DNA of 64,000 bases from Gp7-AA10 sp035636095 (GTDB taxonomy: Bacteria > Acidobacteriota > Thermoanaerobaculia > Gp7-AA8). Both the position numbers and the translations under genes were made by a program. Below are positions 16,279-24,945 of this stretch, one piece after another (positions within the stretch are counted from its first letter, which is position 1; each line of letters starts with the position of its first letter). A model generated the notes under the pieces. That model was not told where the DNA came from. It saw only the letters and a list, made by a program, of their open reading frames with translations, and made no database searches. The stretch covers positions 1-64,000 of the forward strand of contig DASPZU010000015.1 of assembly GCA_035636095.1 (NCBI GenBank), in the 5' to 3' direction.

Positions 16279-19068
16279 ATGACCCGCGTAGCCCGACTCG
16301 TCGCCGCGTTTCTCCTCTTCTCTGCGATTTCCGAAGCCCGAGTTATTTCGTATGCGCCGTACACAAATCGCGCGTCGATCCCTGCCGTTCAGAATCGGCT
16401 CAATCGGCATTTCGTGCTGATCGAGCAAACCCCGGCGGGTTCGAGTTCGATCATTTCTCCACCTCCTCCGTGCTGCAATAACCCCACACCGTCGCAGCTC
16501 GTCCTCTACGACGCGCAGGGCCTGGAGGAGCCGCGCGTCATCTTTCCTGCCGATGGGTCGTCGTCTGCCATCAGCAGCGCGACGGTTCGCGAAGAGGCAG
16601 GCGTTGTCTCCATCCTCATCCAGACCAGCGCCAATTTCCTCGGCGCCAACCCGACCAATCAGTTCATCTGGCTGCTGACGAATGACAGCGGCGCGAGCTG
16701 GATGAAGGTGGCGATTCCGACAACCCCCACCGTGACGACCCTGGCGGCCGACTTCGGCGGACCGTTCGCGCGGGGCCGCTACAGCAACGTACGGGTCGGG
16801 ACACCTGAAGTGCCGTTCGTCGTCGGCAATTCGCTGGGTGTATTCGCCGTGTCGAATGTCGGCACGGTGAAGCAAATTTTCACTTCAAGCGTGATGTCGA
16901 CAATTCCGCTGATCGGCTCCGATCGCGAAGGGCGACGATTCCTCGTCAACGCGCCCAACACGATTTACACCGTCGATATCAACGGCAATCAAAGCGCAGT
17001 TGCGGCGAGGCCGGGCGCGGTTACGATCGAAGGTTGGATCACCCCCGACGGCGCCGCGTACCTCGAGCAGGCATTCAGTCCAGGCAATGTCGTGCTGTTT
17101 TACGCGAAGGACGGCAATATCACACCGGTCGCCGCCTCGTGGGATGGCCCGCCTAACGCGCAGCCACCGATCAATTCTTCGTGGATATTTTTCGCGGTCC
17201 CGACCAGCGACTACTCCGGCGCGTGGGTCATGCGTCGCGGCGGCAATCGCCCGACGTCGCTTTTGCTGCACACGCCGACTGCTGGACTCGTTCAGCAATG
17301 GCAGGACGTGTCGGCGCCGCAGGTCGAAGCGCTGCACGCCGCACCGTCAGGGACGAAGCTTCTGGTCCAGGTGCATCGCCCAAGACAGAGCGTCGATAAC
17401 CTCCTGTTCAAAGATCCGGCGCTCGCGGTCTGGCCCATCGGCAGTCCTGCACCGCGCTCGTACGACGAATTATTTCTGAGCGAGACATCGACCAAAGGGT
17501 TCGTGCATCTCGACGTCGACGCCATCGCGGGCGGTGCGACGTTCGTTTTCGATTCCGGCGTCCCGCAGCCGCTGGGCGGCGGCGTCATCATCTCGCCCGC
17601 GCCGCCGAGCGCCGGCGGAAGCGACGTCGTCCAGGAGTGGGGCGTCGTACGCGGCTCACTGCGGCAACAGCTCGTGCTTCCCGGCGTCGGCCGCACCCCT
17701 GGTGCTTTCGGCAGCAACTGGGCGACGGACGTCACGATCTACAACCCGTCCGACGGCCCGCTGCAGGTGAACCTCAATTACGTGCCGAACGGCGGCGCTC
17801 CGGTTGCCGACGTCTTTGTCAATCTGTTGCTGCAGCCGCGTGAGATCCGCTCCATTCCCGACATCCTCGGCACCCTGTTCAACATCGACAACAGCAGCGG
17901 CGCGTTGTACATCTCTCCCGAGCAAGGCGGCGGCGTCAACATCACCAGCCGCACCTACAACAAGGCCGGCAACGGAACTTACGGCTTCACGATGAACGGG
18001 ATCGATGTCTTCACCGCCGCCGGTCCACGCTTTCCGCTGACGTTCTCCGGCGCATTCGAAGGGGCGAACTTCCGCACCAACGTGATGCTGACCGACGTCT
18101 CCGGCCGCGGCACCGAAGTCTCCGCAACGGCCGCGAGCCCGAATGGATCGAGCGCAACGGAAGCGGTGACGCTCACCGGCCCGAAGTCTGGGCAGACACA
18201 GATCAACGGCGTGGCGCCGCTGGTCGGACTGTCAACGACCGATACCGGCGCGCTCGTTTTGCGGCCTAACAAGGGTGAGCTGCTGGCCTCCGTCTTCGTC
18301 GTCGACAATCGCACCAACGATCCGACCTTCTTCCCGCCCGATATTCCGGCCTCCGTCATGCGCGTCATTCCCGCCATCGGACACCTCGACGGCGCGAATG
18401 GATCGAAGTTCCGAAGCGATCTCTATCTCTTCAACAACTCTGCGCAGGTGAAGACGCTGACGCTCCAGGCGAAACTGTGGGACGTCTCGGAAAATCCGAG
18501 CACCCTGCAATTCACATTGCTCCCTTTCGAGGCCCGCGTGATCCGTGACGTGTTGATGACGGCCTTCGGCAAGACCGGCATCGCGCGATTGCGCTTCACA
18601 GCGCAAGGCACGACCAACGACACCAGCGTTCGCGTCACTTCGCGCACCTACACCATCGATCCCAGCGGCGGAACGTACGGCTTCCTCATGCCGCCGCTCA
18701 ACAGCTTCCAATCCGGCGGCCCGGGTGACACGCTCGAGATTCTCGGCGCCACCCTCGATCCTCGTTTCCGCACCAACCTCGGCCTCGTTGATTTGACGGC
18801 CTTTCCGGGACCGAGGGCTGCGCGCGCGAAGATCGAGATCATCGACGACGCGGGCAAGGCGCTCGACAGTTTCGAGGTCAGCATCCTCTCCGCCGGCGGC
18901 ATGCAGATCAACGATCTCTTCCACGGCCGCAGCCTGCCGGAGAGCGGCAAGCCGGTGCTGATTCGAGTGACGACAATCGAGGGCATGATCGGTGCGTACG
19001 CCGCCTTCGTCGACAACGGCACCAATGACCCAGCCTACGTGGCGGCCAATTTAGCTGCGAAGGAGTAG
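16279..19068 (+). CDS. Large secreted repeat protein
   Basis: A 929-aa exported protein with signal peptide (RVARLVAAFLLFSAISEARV) and a strong ribosome binding site (AAGGAGG, 4 nt from ATG). Residues about 30-430 form a beta-rich region of propeller type. From about residue 465 there are four related modules of roughly 110-150 aa. They share a FGSNWATDVTIYNPS / FRTNVMLTDVSG / FRSDLYLFNNSA / FRTNLGLVDLTA opening, an ILGTLF-NID / VLMTAFGKTG segment, and TSRTY...GTYGF closers. The ending FVDNGTNDPAYVAANL recurs inside as VVDNRTNDPTFFPPD. This domain layout is common in secreted proteins of soil-type Acidobacteriota-like genomes. The function is unknown; adhesion or matrix roles are possible. 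Confidence 0.75.
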   Translation: MTRVARLVAAFLLFSAISEARVISYAPYTNRASIPAVQNRLNRHFVLIEQTPAGSSSIISPPPPCCNNPTPSQLVLYDAQGLEEPRVIFPADGSSSAISSATVREEAGVVSILIQTSANFLGANPTNQFIWLLTNDSGASWMKVAIPTTPTVTTLAADFGGPFARGRYSNVRVGTPEVPFVVGNSLGVFAVSNVGTVKQIFTSSVMSTIPLIGSDREGRRFLVNAPNTIYTVDINGNQSAVAARPGAVTIEGWITPDGAAYLEQAFSPGNVVLFYAKDGNITPVAASWDGPPNAQPPINSSWIFFAVPTSDYSGAWVMRRGGNRPTSLLLHTPTAGLVQQWQDVSAPQVEALHAAPSGTKLLVQVHRPRQSVDNLLFKDPALAVWPIGSPAPRSYDELFLSETSTKGFVHLDVDAIAGGATFVFDSGVPQPLGGGVIISPAPPSAGGSDVVQEWGVVRGSLRQQLVLPGVGRTPGAFGSNWATDVTIYNPSDGPLQVNLNYVPNGGAPVADVFVNLLLQPREIRSIPDILGTLFNIDNSSGALYISPEQGGGVNITSRTYNKAGNGTYGFTMNGIDVFTAAGPRFPLTFSGAFEGANFRTNVMLTDVSGRGTEVSATAASPNGSSATEAVTLTGPKSGQTQINGVAPLVGLSTTDTGALVLRPNKGELLASVFVVDNRTNDPTFFPPDIPASVMRVIPAIGHLDGANGSKFRSDLYLFNNSAQVKTLTLQAKLWDVSENPSTLQFTLLPFEARVIRDVLMTAFGKTGIARLRFTAQGTTNDTSVRVTSRTYTIDPSGGTYGFLMPPLNSFQSGGPGDTLEILGATLDPRFRTNLGLVDLTAFPGPRAARAKIEIIDDAGKALDSFEVSILSAGGMQINDLFHGRSLPESGKPVLIRVTTIEGMIGAYAAFVDNGTNDPAYVAANLAAKE

Positions 19069-19071
19069 CCG

Positions 19072-19106
19072 CCCACGCGCCCGGTTGGGACGTTGGGATG
19101 TTGGGA
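19072..19106. repeat. Left 35-bp arm of inverted repeat with tandem octamers
   Basis: CCCACGCGC is followed by CCGGTTGGGA and octamer units GGTTGGGA, CGTTGGGA, TGTTGGGA. It pairs with 19529-19563 with four mismatches. It starts 3 bp after the stop of the upstream gene. Confidence 0.85.
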
Positions 19107-19129
19107 TGAGGGCTGTATGGCAGCCCTCA
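19107..19129. terminator. Hairpin over the stop codon of the four-helix-bundle gene
   Basis: TGAGGGCTG and CAGCCCTCA form a 9-bp stem with loop TATGG. The minus-strand stop codon (19127-19129) is inside the right arm. There is no U-tract, so intrinsic termination is uncertain. Confidence 0.45.
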
Positions 19130-19471
19130 TCTTCGTCTGACGTAGCCGATGTATCCCTCCAGGGCGCGTCGCGATTCGTCGAGAGTTTCGAAGGGTTCTT
19201 TGCGCCGCAAGTAACCTACGCGTTCAGCGATGATCAGCTGCGTCTCGAGCTCGAACAATGATCCACGGGCCTGACTCAGAAATTGCCTTCGCTCACCCGA
19301 AGTCAGACGTCCTTCACCTTCAGCAATATTTGAGGGGATTGAGACCGCACTCTTTCGCACCTGATGCGTCAACCCGTAAATTTCTCGGCCGGGAAAAGCG
19401 TCAGTCACACGATAGATTTGCTCACAGAGAGTCATGGCGTGTTGCCACGCGACAAGGTCCTTGTAATTCAT
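19127..19471 (-). CDS. Four-helix-bundle protein (23S rRNA intervening-sequence protein family)
   Basis: A 114-aa protein of the S23/IVP family. MNYKDLVAWQHAMTLCEQIY opens helix 1; VRKSAVSIPSNIAEGEGR is the family signature; FLSQARGSLFELETQLIIA is helix 3, followed by a fourth helix. Relatives are encoded in 23S rRNA intervening sequences, and the Avd protein of diversity-generating retroelements has a similar fold; free-standing members have no known role. Here the gene sits alone inside a 35-bp imperfect inverted repeat (19072-19563). The repeat fills the whole gap between the stop codons of two convergent genes, like a mobile or repeat-associated unit. Confidence 0.92.
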   Translation of the reverse strand: MNYKDLVAWQHAMTLCEQIYRVTDAFPGREIYGLTHQVRKSAVSIPSNIAEGEGRLTSGERRQFLSQARGSLFELETQLIIAERVGYLRRKEPFETLDESRRALEGYIGYVRRR

Positions 19472-19528
19472 GAGTGATTGACGGAGCGACTACGGGAAGA
19501 CGCGATCGCGCCTCGTGTGGGACACAGA

Positions 19529-19563
19529 TCCTAACATCCTAACGTCCCAACCGGGTGGGTGGG
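19529..19563. repeat. Right 35-bp arm of inverted repeat with tandem octamers
   Basis: Units TCCTAACA, TCCTAACG, TCCCAACC, then GGGTGGGTGGG. It is the reverse complement of 19072-19106 with four mismatches, and ends 3 bp before the stop codon of the GGDEF/EAL gene. Confidence 0.85.
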
Positions 19564-19566
19564 GGG

Positions 19567-21474
19567 TCAGTGCGACCGTTCGTTCCCAATCCGCGTCTGG
19601 CTGAGCGTTTCCTGAAATTGCGGCGCGGGGACGGGGAAGCCGAAGTAGAAGCCCTGCACCTCGCGGCAGCCGTGCTCCCTCAGAAAATCGAGCTGCGGCT
19701 TGGTCTCGACTCCCTCCGCCACGACGCGCAGGTTGAGTCCCTGCGCGAGCTCGATGACCGACCGAACGATGGCGGCATCTTCGAATCGGTCGGGCAGGTC
19801 CTCCACGAAATTGCGATCGATTTTGAGGCAGTCGATCGGGAAGCGTTTCAGGTAGCTCAGCGATGAGTGCCCCATGCCGAAATCGTCGATGGCGATGCTG
19901 ATACCGGTGCGGCGCAAGCGCTCGAGTACCTTGAAAGTCAGATCGACATTCTCCATGGCCACGCTCTCGGTGATCTCGAGCTCGAGACACTCCGGTTCGA
20001 TCCGCGCCTGCTTGATGGCCGACTCGATTCCGTCAACCAGCGAGAGCTCGCGGAACTGGCGCGCGGAAAGATTCACGGCCACCCTGAAATCGGGGAAGCC
20101 GAGGTCCCGGAAGGCGCGGGCCTGATGAAGGGCGGTGCGCAGCACCCAATCGCCGATCAACACGATGAATCCGCGCTCTTCGGCCACGGACAGGAAACTT
20201 CCCGGCGACATGAGCCCGCGCTCCGGATGCCGCCATCGCAGGAGTGCCTCCATGCCCACGATGCGATTGGTGCGGATGTCGATCTGGGGCTGGTAGTAGA
20301 CCTCGAACTCGTTCCGCTCCATGGCCTGATGCAGACCGCTTTCGAGTGTCAGGCGCTCCTGCATCGAGCGGCTCAGCTCCTGGGTCGACATCTCGTAGCA
20401 ATTGCGGCCGACCGCTTTCGCTCGATACATGGCATTGTCGGCGTTCTTGAGCAGCGTCTCGGCGTCCTCGCCGTCGTCGGGATAGACGGTGATGCCGACG
20501 CTGGCGGTGATGTAGAGGCGCTGGCCGTCGATGTCGATCGGCTCGGCGATGATCCGCAACACGCGCTGCGCCATCGATGCCGCGTCTTCTTTCTTTTCCA
20601 GCTCCTGAAGGACGATGGTGAACTCGTCGCCGCCGACGCGGGCCACGACATCGCCTTCGCGCACGCTGTTTTTCAAACGCGTTGCGATCTCGCGCAACAA
20701 ACTGTCTCCGAGTGTGTGACCGAGGGAGTCGTTGACGACTTTGAAGTTATCGAGGTCGAGGAACAGCACCGCCACCGGGCGCCGCTTGCGCTGGGCAAGG
20801 GCAAGCGCGAGCGTCAGATGTTCCTGGAAGAGCCGGCGGTTGGCGAGTCCGGTGAGCGCGTCGTGATACGACTGGTACTCCATCTGCTGCTCGGCGCGCT
20901 TTCGGTCGGTCAGATCGAGAATCTTGCCGATGACACCCGAGACGTTGCCCTTCGAATCAAACTGCGGGCGGTAGGAAGCGGTGATCCATCCCTGCCGGTC
21001 AGTTCCGGGAATCATGTACGAGGTCTCGGCGAGCGAAACTGTCTCGCCCATCAGGACGCGCGCCAGGATGTCGTCGATGGGCTGTTCGCCGAGGACGGGG
21101 AAGAAATCGCCGGCGCGTTTGCCCAGGACTTCCTCGGCGCGAAGACCGGTGAACTCTTCCATGAAGTGATTCCAGACCTGACAACGCAGCTCCCGGTCGT
21201 AGACCACAATTCCCTCGGCGACATTCGACATGATGTCGGTAGCAAGGTCGGGATCATGGCGTACGCTCTCGGGGGTGGGGGCGGGCTCGGGCTCGCGCGA
21301 TTCGCGGGGAGCGCTCCGCTCGCGCATCCGAACCAGCTGGGGCGTGCGTCCGGTGAGAGCGAGGGTGATCGATACGAAAGCGGAACCGACGACGATGCAC
21401 ACAGCCACCAACGCGGCGGAGATGGCTATGGCGAGGACAACTAGAGCGGCGGAAATCACTACCTCAGCCGGCAT
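19567..21474 (-). CDS. Membrane-anchored PAS-GGDEF-EAL cyclic-di-GMP protein
   Basis: Bifunctional-looking c-di-GMP turnover protein. Numbering from TTG 21513: helix at about 17-55, PAS domain about 92-208 (MSNVAEGIVVYDRELRCQVW), GGDEF domain about 215-380 with intact GGDEF at 294-298 and LDLDNFK, and EAL domain about 385-635 with EALLRWRHPE at 422-431 and a DDFGMGHSS loop. Both active sites look complete, so diguanylate cyclase and phosphodiesterase activity are both possible. I prefer ATG 21474 (MPAEVVISAALVVLAIAIS) to the TTG at 21513; neither has a clear ribosome binding site. It is convergent with the 929-aa gene across the four-helix-bundle unit. Confidence 0.93.
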   Translation of the reverse strand: MPAEVVISAALVVLAIAISAALVAVCIVVGSAFVSITLALTGRTPQLVRMRERSAPRESREPEPAPTPESVRHDPDLATDIMSNVAEGIVVYDRELRCQVWNHFMEEFTGLRAEEVLGKRAGDFFPVLGEQPIDDILARVLMGETVSLAETSYMIPGTDRQGWITASYRPQFDSKGNVSGVIGKILDLTDRKRAEQQMEYQSYHDALTGLANRRLFQEHLTLALALAQRKRRPVAVLFLDLDNFKVVNDSLGHTLGDSLLREIATRLKNSVREGDVVARVGGDEFTIVLQELEKKEDAASMAQRVLRIIAEPIDIDGQRLYITASVGITVYPDDGEDAETLLKNADNAMYRAKAVGRNCYEMSTQELSRSMQERLTLESGLHQAMERNEFEVYYQPQIDIRTNRIVGMEALLRWRHPERGLMSPGSFLSVAEERGFIVLIGDWVLRTALHQARAFRDLGFPDFRVAVNLSARQFRELSLVDGIESAIKQARIEPECLELEITESVAMENVDLTFKVLERLRRTGISIAIDDFGMGHSSLSYLKRFPIDCLKIDRNFVEDLPDRFEDAAIVRSVIELAQGLNLRVVAEGVETKPQLDFLREHGCREVQGFYFGFPVPAPQFQETLSQTRIGNERSH

Positions 21475-21626
21475 CCGCAAAAATAGTGTCGTCGACTCGC
21501 GAAAATGTTGCAAGAAAAAACTTTAGGGTAATTATCGACAGATTTCAGTCTCAAGATCATGAGCTATTGCGATTCGCGCCCGTTTCTGATCAGCAGGAGC
21601 TCGCGACCAGGTAGGGGCTCACGCGG

Positions 21627-21977
21627 CTAGGGGAACGCCCAAAGCACGCCAGCCGCAACGATGGTGAGCACGGTGGCTCCCCCGTAGCAAATGACGGCAA
21701 TCAACCCGTACAGGTGCTCGAGCTGCAATCCGTCGTAGAGCGTGTAACGGAAGCGATGCCCCCAATGGAAGAACGAGAGTGACACGAGCACGAACAGCGA
21801 CAGCCGGACCAGCGGATGCTGCAGCTTGTGGACGAACAGACTGTAGGACGGAGCTTCGACCCAGCCGATCGGAACGGAAATCAACAAGAGCAGGACAAGC
21901 GCGGGGAGGAAAAGCGCCGCTATTGTTCCGCCGCCGCTGAACAAAACCCAGAAAAACGGCTCTCTCGATCGCGGCAT
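21627..21977 (-). CDS. frdD: Fumarate reductase/succinate dehydrogenase membrane subunit D
   Basis: A 116-aa inner-membrane anchor with three hydrophobic helices (IAALFLPALVLLLLISVPI, LVRLSLFVLVSLSFFHWGHR, and LYGLIAVICYGGATVLTIVA). It matches FrdD in size, helix spacing and the HWGHRFRY loop. With FrdC it anchors the catalytic FrdAB to the membrane and carries the quinone site. It is the last gene of frdABCD, 3 bp after frdC. Confidence 0.87.
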   Translation of the reverse strand: MPRSREPFFWVLFSGGGTIAALFLPALVLLLLISVPIGWVEAPSYSLFVHKLQHPLVRLSLFVLVSLSFFHWGHRFRYTLYDGLQLEHLYGLIAVICYGGATVLTIVAAGVLWAFP

Positions 21978-21980
21978 GGG

Positions 21981-22391
21981 TCACCCCTGCAGAAAAAACC
22001 AGAACACCAGCCACGAGGCGGCGAGAAATCCGAGATAGTGAGCGAGTAGCACCATTCGGCCTGGAACCTGACGATGCCTCACACGGATCACCATCGCTTT
22101 CGGTGCCAGCTTGAGCCAGGTGATCGTATGAAAAAGCACGGCAACGAAGATCAGGGTGTGGAGAATCAACGCAAGAGGAGACTGCAGAAACCGCATGAAC
22201 CGCGCGTAGGTTTGCTCCCCGCCGCTGAGCATCCATACGAATACGACCAGAAGGACCGCCGAGTAGCCGACCGCAAGACTGGTCAATTCGCGGATGATGA
22301 ACTTGATATAGGAGAGTCTTTCCAACCACCAGAAAATCGGCATCTGGGCGCGGTACCACCTCGGGTGGTAGAGCTTGTAGGTCGGATTCAC
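21981..22391 (-). CDS. frdC: Fumarate reductase/succinate dehydrogenase membrane subunit C
   Basis: A 136-aa membrane anchor beginning MNPTYKLYHPRWYRAQMPIF, with helices at about 30-55 and 68-92 (LALILHTLIFVAVLFHTITW) and at the C-terminus. LHTxITWxKLAPKA matches FrdC. The start is a GTG whose last bases overlap the frdB stop (GTGA, 22388-22391), which sets it against a longer open frame. The two-small-subunit layout is the FrdABCD (type D) architecture and not the SdhC-only type. Confidence 0.87.
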   Translation of the reverse strand: MNPTYKLYHPRWYRAQMPIFWWLERLSYIKFIIRELTSLAVGYSAVLLVVFVWMLSGGEQTYARFMRFLQSPLALILHTLIFVAVLFHTITWLKLAPKAMVIRVRHRQVPGRMVLLAHYLGFLAASWLVFWFFLQG

Positions 22392-23128
22392 TGTTTTCCC
22401 CACGGCATCAACACCGATTTGATCCAATCCATCGTCGCCTGCACCTTGTAACGCTGAATCGCGCCAGCCGGATCGACCTTTTTCGGACAGACCACCGAGC
22501 ACTCGCCGACGAATGTGCAGTTCCAGATGCCGTAGTGCGTCGACAACACATCCATCCTCTCGTCCGATCCCTGATCGCGTGAATCCATGTTGTAGCGCTG
22601 CGCGAGGGCGATGGCCGCCGGGCCAATGAACAGCGGCTCGAGCGGATAGATCGGACAGGCCGAATAGCACAGCAGGCAGTTGATGCACATGCTGTACTTC
22701 TTGTATTCCGCCAGCTCTTCGGGTGTCTGCAGGTACTCTCCCTCGGAGAGCGGCTTCTCATGTGTGCGAGTGATCCACGGCTTGACGCGCTCGAGTTTGT
22801 CGACGAAGTCCTGAATGTCGACGACAAGATCGCGAATCACGGGAAACGCTTTCAGCGGCTCGACGCGGACCGGGGCCGACACGCTGGACAGATAGGTCGC
22901 ACAAGTGAGCACCGGCTCGCCATTCACCATCATCCCGCAGCTTCCGCATACGCCCATCCGGCACGCCCAACGGTACGAGAGACTCCCGTCGAGATGATCC
23001 TTGATGTAATTGAGGGCATCGAGCACCATCCACTCGGAGCGGGCCGGAACCTCGAAGACGTCCCAGGAGGGCTTCTCCTCCTCTTCCGGCCGATAGCGCT
23101 GAATCTCGACGGTGACCAACTCTGTCAT
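22388..23128 (-). CDS. frdB: Fumarate reductase/succinate dehydrogenase iron-sulfur subunit
   Basis: A 246-aa electron-transfer subunit linking FAD to quinone. An N-terminal ferredoxin domain has CRMGVCGSCG plus a later Cys (VLTCATYL) for [2Fe-2S]. The C-terminal domain has CINCLLCYSACP for [4Fe-4S], and a Cys in NCTFVGECSVVCPKKVDP for [3Fe-4S] and the last [4Fe-4S] ligand. The spacing after the frdA stop is 1 bp. Direction of catalysis (fumarate reduction or succinate oxidation) cannot be told from sequence. Confidence 0.93.
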   Translation of the reverse strand: MTELVTVEIQRYRPEEEEKPSWDVFEVPARSEWMVLDALNYIKDHLDGSLSYRWACRMGVCGSCGMMVNGEPVLTCATYLSSVSAPVRVEPLKAFPVIRDLVVDIQDFVDKLERVKPWITRTHEKPLSEGEYLQTPEELAEYKKYSMCINCLLCYSACPIYPLEPLFIGPAAIALAQRYNMDSRDQGSDERMDVLSTHYGIWNCTFVGECSVVCPKKVDPAGAIQRYKVQATMDWIKSVLMPWGKQ

Positions 23129-23129
23129 T

Positions 23130-24872
23130 TCACCTCCCGTATACCCGATCCGCCGGCGGCCAGCGGGTGATGGTTACCGGTAGATACTCGATCCTTGGTG
23201 CTCCCGCTTCGTTTTTGTAGGCCAGGGAGTGAGCGAGAAACTTCGAGTCGTCTCGCTGTGGGTGATCGGTGCGCTGATGGGCGCCTCGCGATTCCTTCCG
23301 CTGCAGTCCGGAGTGGATGATCGATTCGGCGAGATCGAGCATATACGAGAGCTCCAGGCATCCGACCAACTCGGTGTTGAAGGTGCGGCTTCTATCCTCC
23401 AGTGAGATGGAATGGAATCTCTCCTTGAGCGCAGCAATTTTTCCAGCCGCCGTCTCCAGACCACGCTGATCCCGATAGATGCCCGCCCCTGCCTCCATGG
23501 TCAGCTGCATGTCGGTCCTCAAGTCGGCCAGCCGCTCCTTGCCGTTTTTCTTCTCGAGGAAATCTCCCAGCAGGTGGCGCTCCTCATCCATCGCCTGAGC
23601 CAGCACAGCGCGACTTGGACCGCCCTGAGTGGTCGCGAATGCGGCGGCGGCCTTTCCAGCGCGCGCTCCAAAGACGAGCAGCTCGGTGAGGGAGTTGGAA
23701 CCGAGGCGGTTCGCCCCATTGATGCTGACGCAAGCCGCTTCGCCGGCGGCGTAGAGTCCGGGCAGAGGCGTCGCTCCCTCAATGTCGGTGTGGACCCCTC
23801 CCATCATGTAGTGCACCACCGGTCTGACCGGGATGAGCTCTCGCACCGGATCGACGTTCTCATACTTGAGGCATAGCTCTCGGACGAAGGGCAACTTCGT
23901 ATCGATGAGTTTCTCGCCAAGGTGTCGAATGTCGAGATGAACGACGTGGCCGTGCGGCGTTTCGACCGTGCGTCCTTTTTCCATCTCCTTGACGAAGGCC
24001 TGTGACAGACGGTCGCGAGGTCCCAGCTCCATCGATCGCAGGACCGGCTTCGGCTCCGGCGTGCCGAGGTTGTAGTCCTGAAGGTAGCGGTAGCCATCCT
24101 TGTTGATCAGCCATCCTCCCTCCGAGCGCGCCGCCTCGGTGATCAGAATTCCGGTAAATGGGAGACCGGTCGGATGGTACTGAACAAACTCCATATCCTT
24201 CAGCGGGACTCCGGCGCGGTACGCCAGCGCCATCCCATCGCCCGTTTTGATGTTGGCGTTGGTCGTGAAAGCGAACACTTTTCCGCACCCTCCGGTGCAG
24301 AGGATCACCGCCTTAGCCAGGATGGCGTGAATCTTTCCGCTGGCCAGCTCGATGGCCACCACCCCCTGGCATCGACCTTCGTCGACGAGCAGCGTGGTGA
24401 CAAACCACTCATCGTAACGAGCAACGGTCTTGTACTTCAGCGTGGTCTGAAAAAGCGTGTGAAGCATGTGGAAGCCGGTCTTGTCGGCGGCAAACCACGT
24501 GCGCTCGATCTTCATCCCGCCGAAAGGTCTGACCGCAATGTGGCCGTCGGGCTCCCGGCTCCATGGGCAGCCCCAGTGCTCCAACCGGATCATCTCTTCC
24601 GGAGCCTCGCGCACGAAGGCCTCGACGGCATCCTGATCCGATAACCAGTCGCTGCCGCTGACGGTGTCGTAAGCATGGGCGTCGAGGCTGTCGTTCGCCT
24701 TGATGACCGCCGCCGCCCCTCCTTCCGCGGAGACGGTATGGCTCCGCATGGGGTAGACCTTGGAGACCACGGCGACGCTGAGATTCGGATTGGTTTCGGC
24801 GATGGCGATCGCGGCCCGCAGACCTGCGCCTCCACCGCCCACCAGAAGAACGTCGTGAAAGGAAGTTTCCAT
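23130..24872 (-). CDS. frdA: Fumarate reductase/succinate dehydrogenase flavoprotein subunit
   Basis: A 580-aa catalytic subunit with covalently bound FAD. The N-terminal Rossmann motif is VLLVGGGGAGLRAAIAIAET. The flavin-linked His lies in YPMRSHTVSAEGGAAA. Substrate-site features include FVQYHPTGL, RDRLSQAF and VRPVVHYMMGGV, and the C-terminal FAD region is GLYAAGEAACVSINGANRLG. The ATG at 24872 has a GGGAG ribosome binding site and puts the Rossmann strand at residue 6; a longer frame reaching 24959 adds an improbable leader. First gene of frdABCD; divergent from the TPR gene with 73 bp between. Confidence 0.94.
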   Translation of the reverse strand: METSFHDVLLVGGGGAGLRAAIAIAETNPNLSVAVVSKVYPMRSHTVSAEGGAAAVIKANDSLDAHAYDTVSGSDWLSDQDAVEAFVREAPEEMIRLEHWGCPWSREPDGHIAVRPFGGMKIERTWFAADKTGFHMLHTLFQTTLKYKTVARYDEWFVTTLLVDEGRCQGVVAIELASGKIHAILAKAVILCTGGCGKVFAFTTNANIKTGDGMALAYRAGVPLKDMEFVQYHPTGLPFTGILITEAARSEGGWLINKDGYRYLQDYNLGTPEPKPVLRSMELGPRDRLSQAFVKEMEKGRTVETPHGHVVHLDIRHLGEKLIDTKLPFVRELCLKYENVDPVRELIPVRPVVHYMMGGVHTDIEGATPLPGLYAAGEAACVSINGANRLGSNSLTELLVFGARAGKAAAAFATTQGGPSRAVLAQAMDEERHLLGDFLEKKNGKERLADLRTDMQLTMEAGAGIYRDQRGLETAAGKIAALKERFHSISLEDRSRTFNTELVGCLELSYMLDLAESIIHSGLQRKESRGAHQRTDHPQRDDSKFLAHSLAYKNEAGAPRIEYLPVTITRWPPADRVYGR

Positions 24873-24945
24873 CGCTCCCGGTGTGATTGTATTTCGCGAG
24901 TTCAGAGGAGTATATCGTGCGAAGATCCGTCGGAAGGAAGGCGTC

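Noticed and set aside
19072..19563. Four-helix-bundle gene as an rRNA intervening sequence or a diversity-generating retroelement accessory
   Set aside because: No 23S rRNA, reverse transcriptase or template/variable repeat is nearby.
19867..21444. 525-codon plus-strand frame opposite the GGDEF/EAL gene
   Set aside because: Antisense shadow of a high-GC gene; no domain, and the minus-strand protein has all catalytic motifs.
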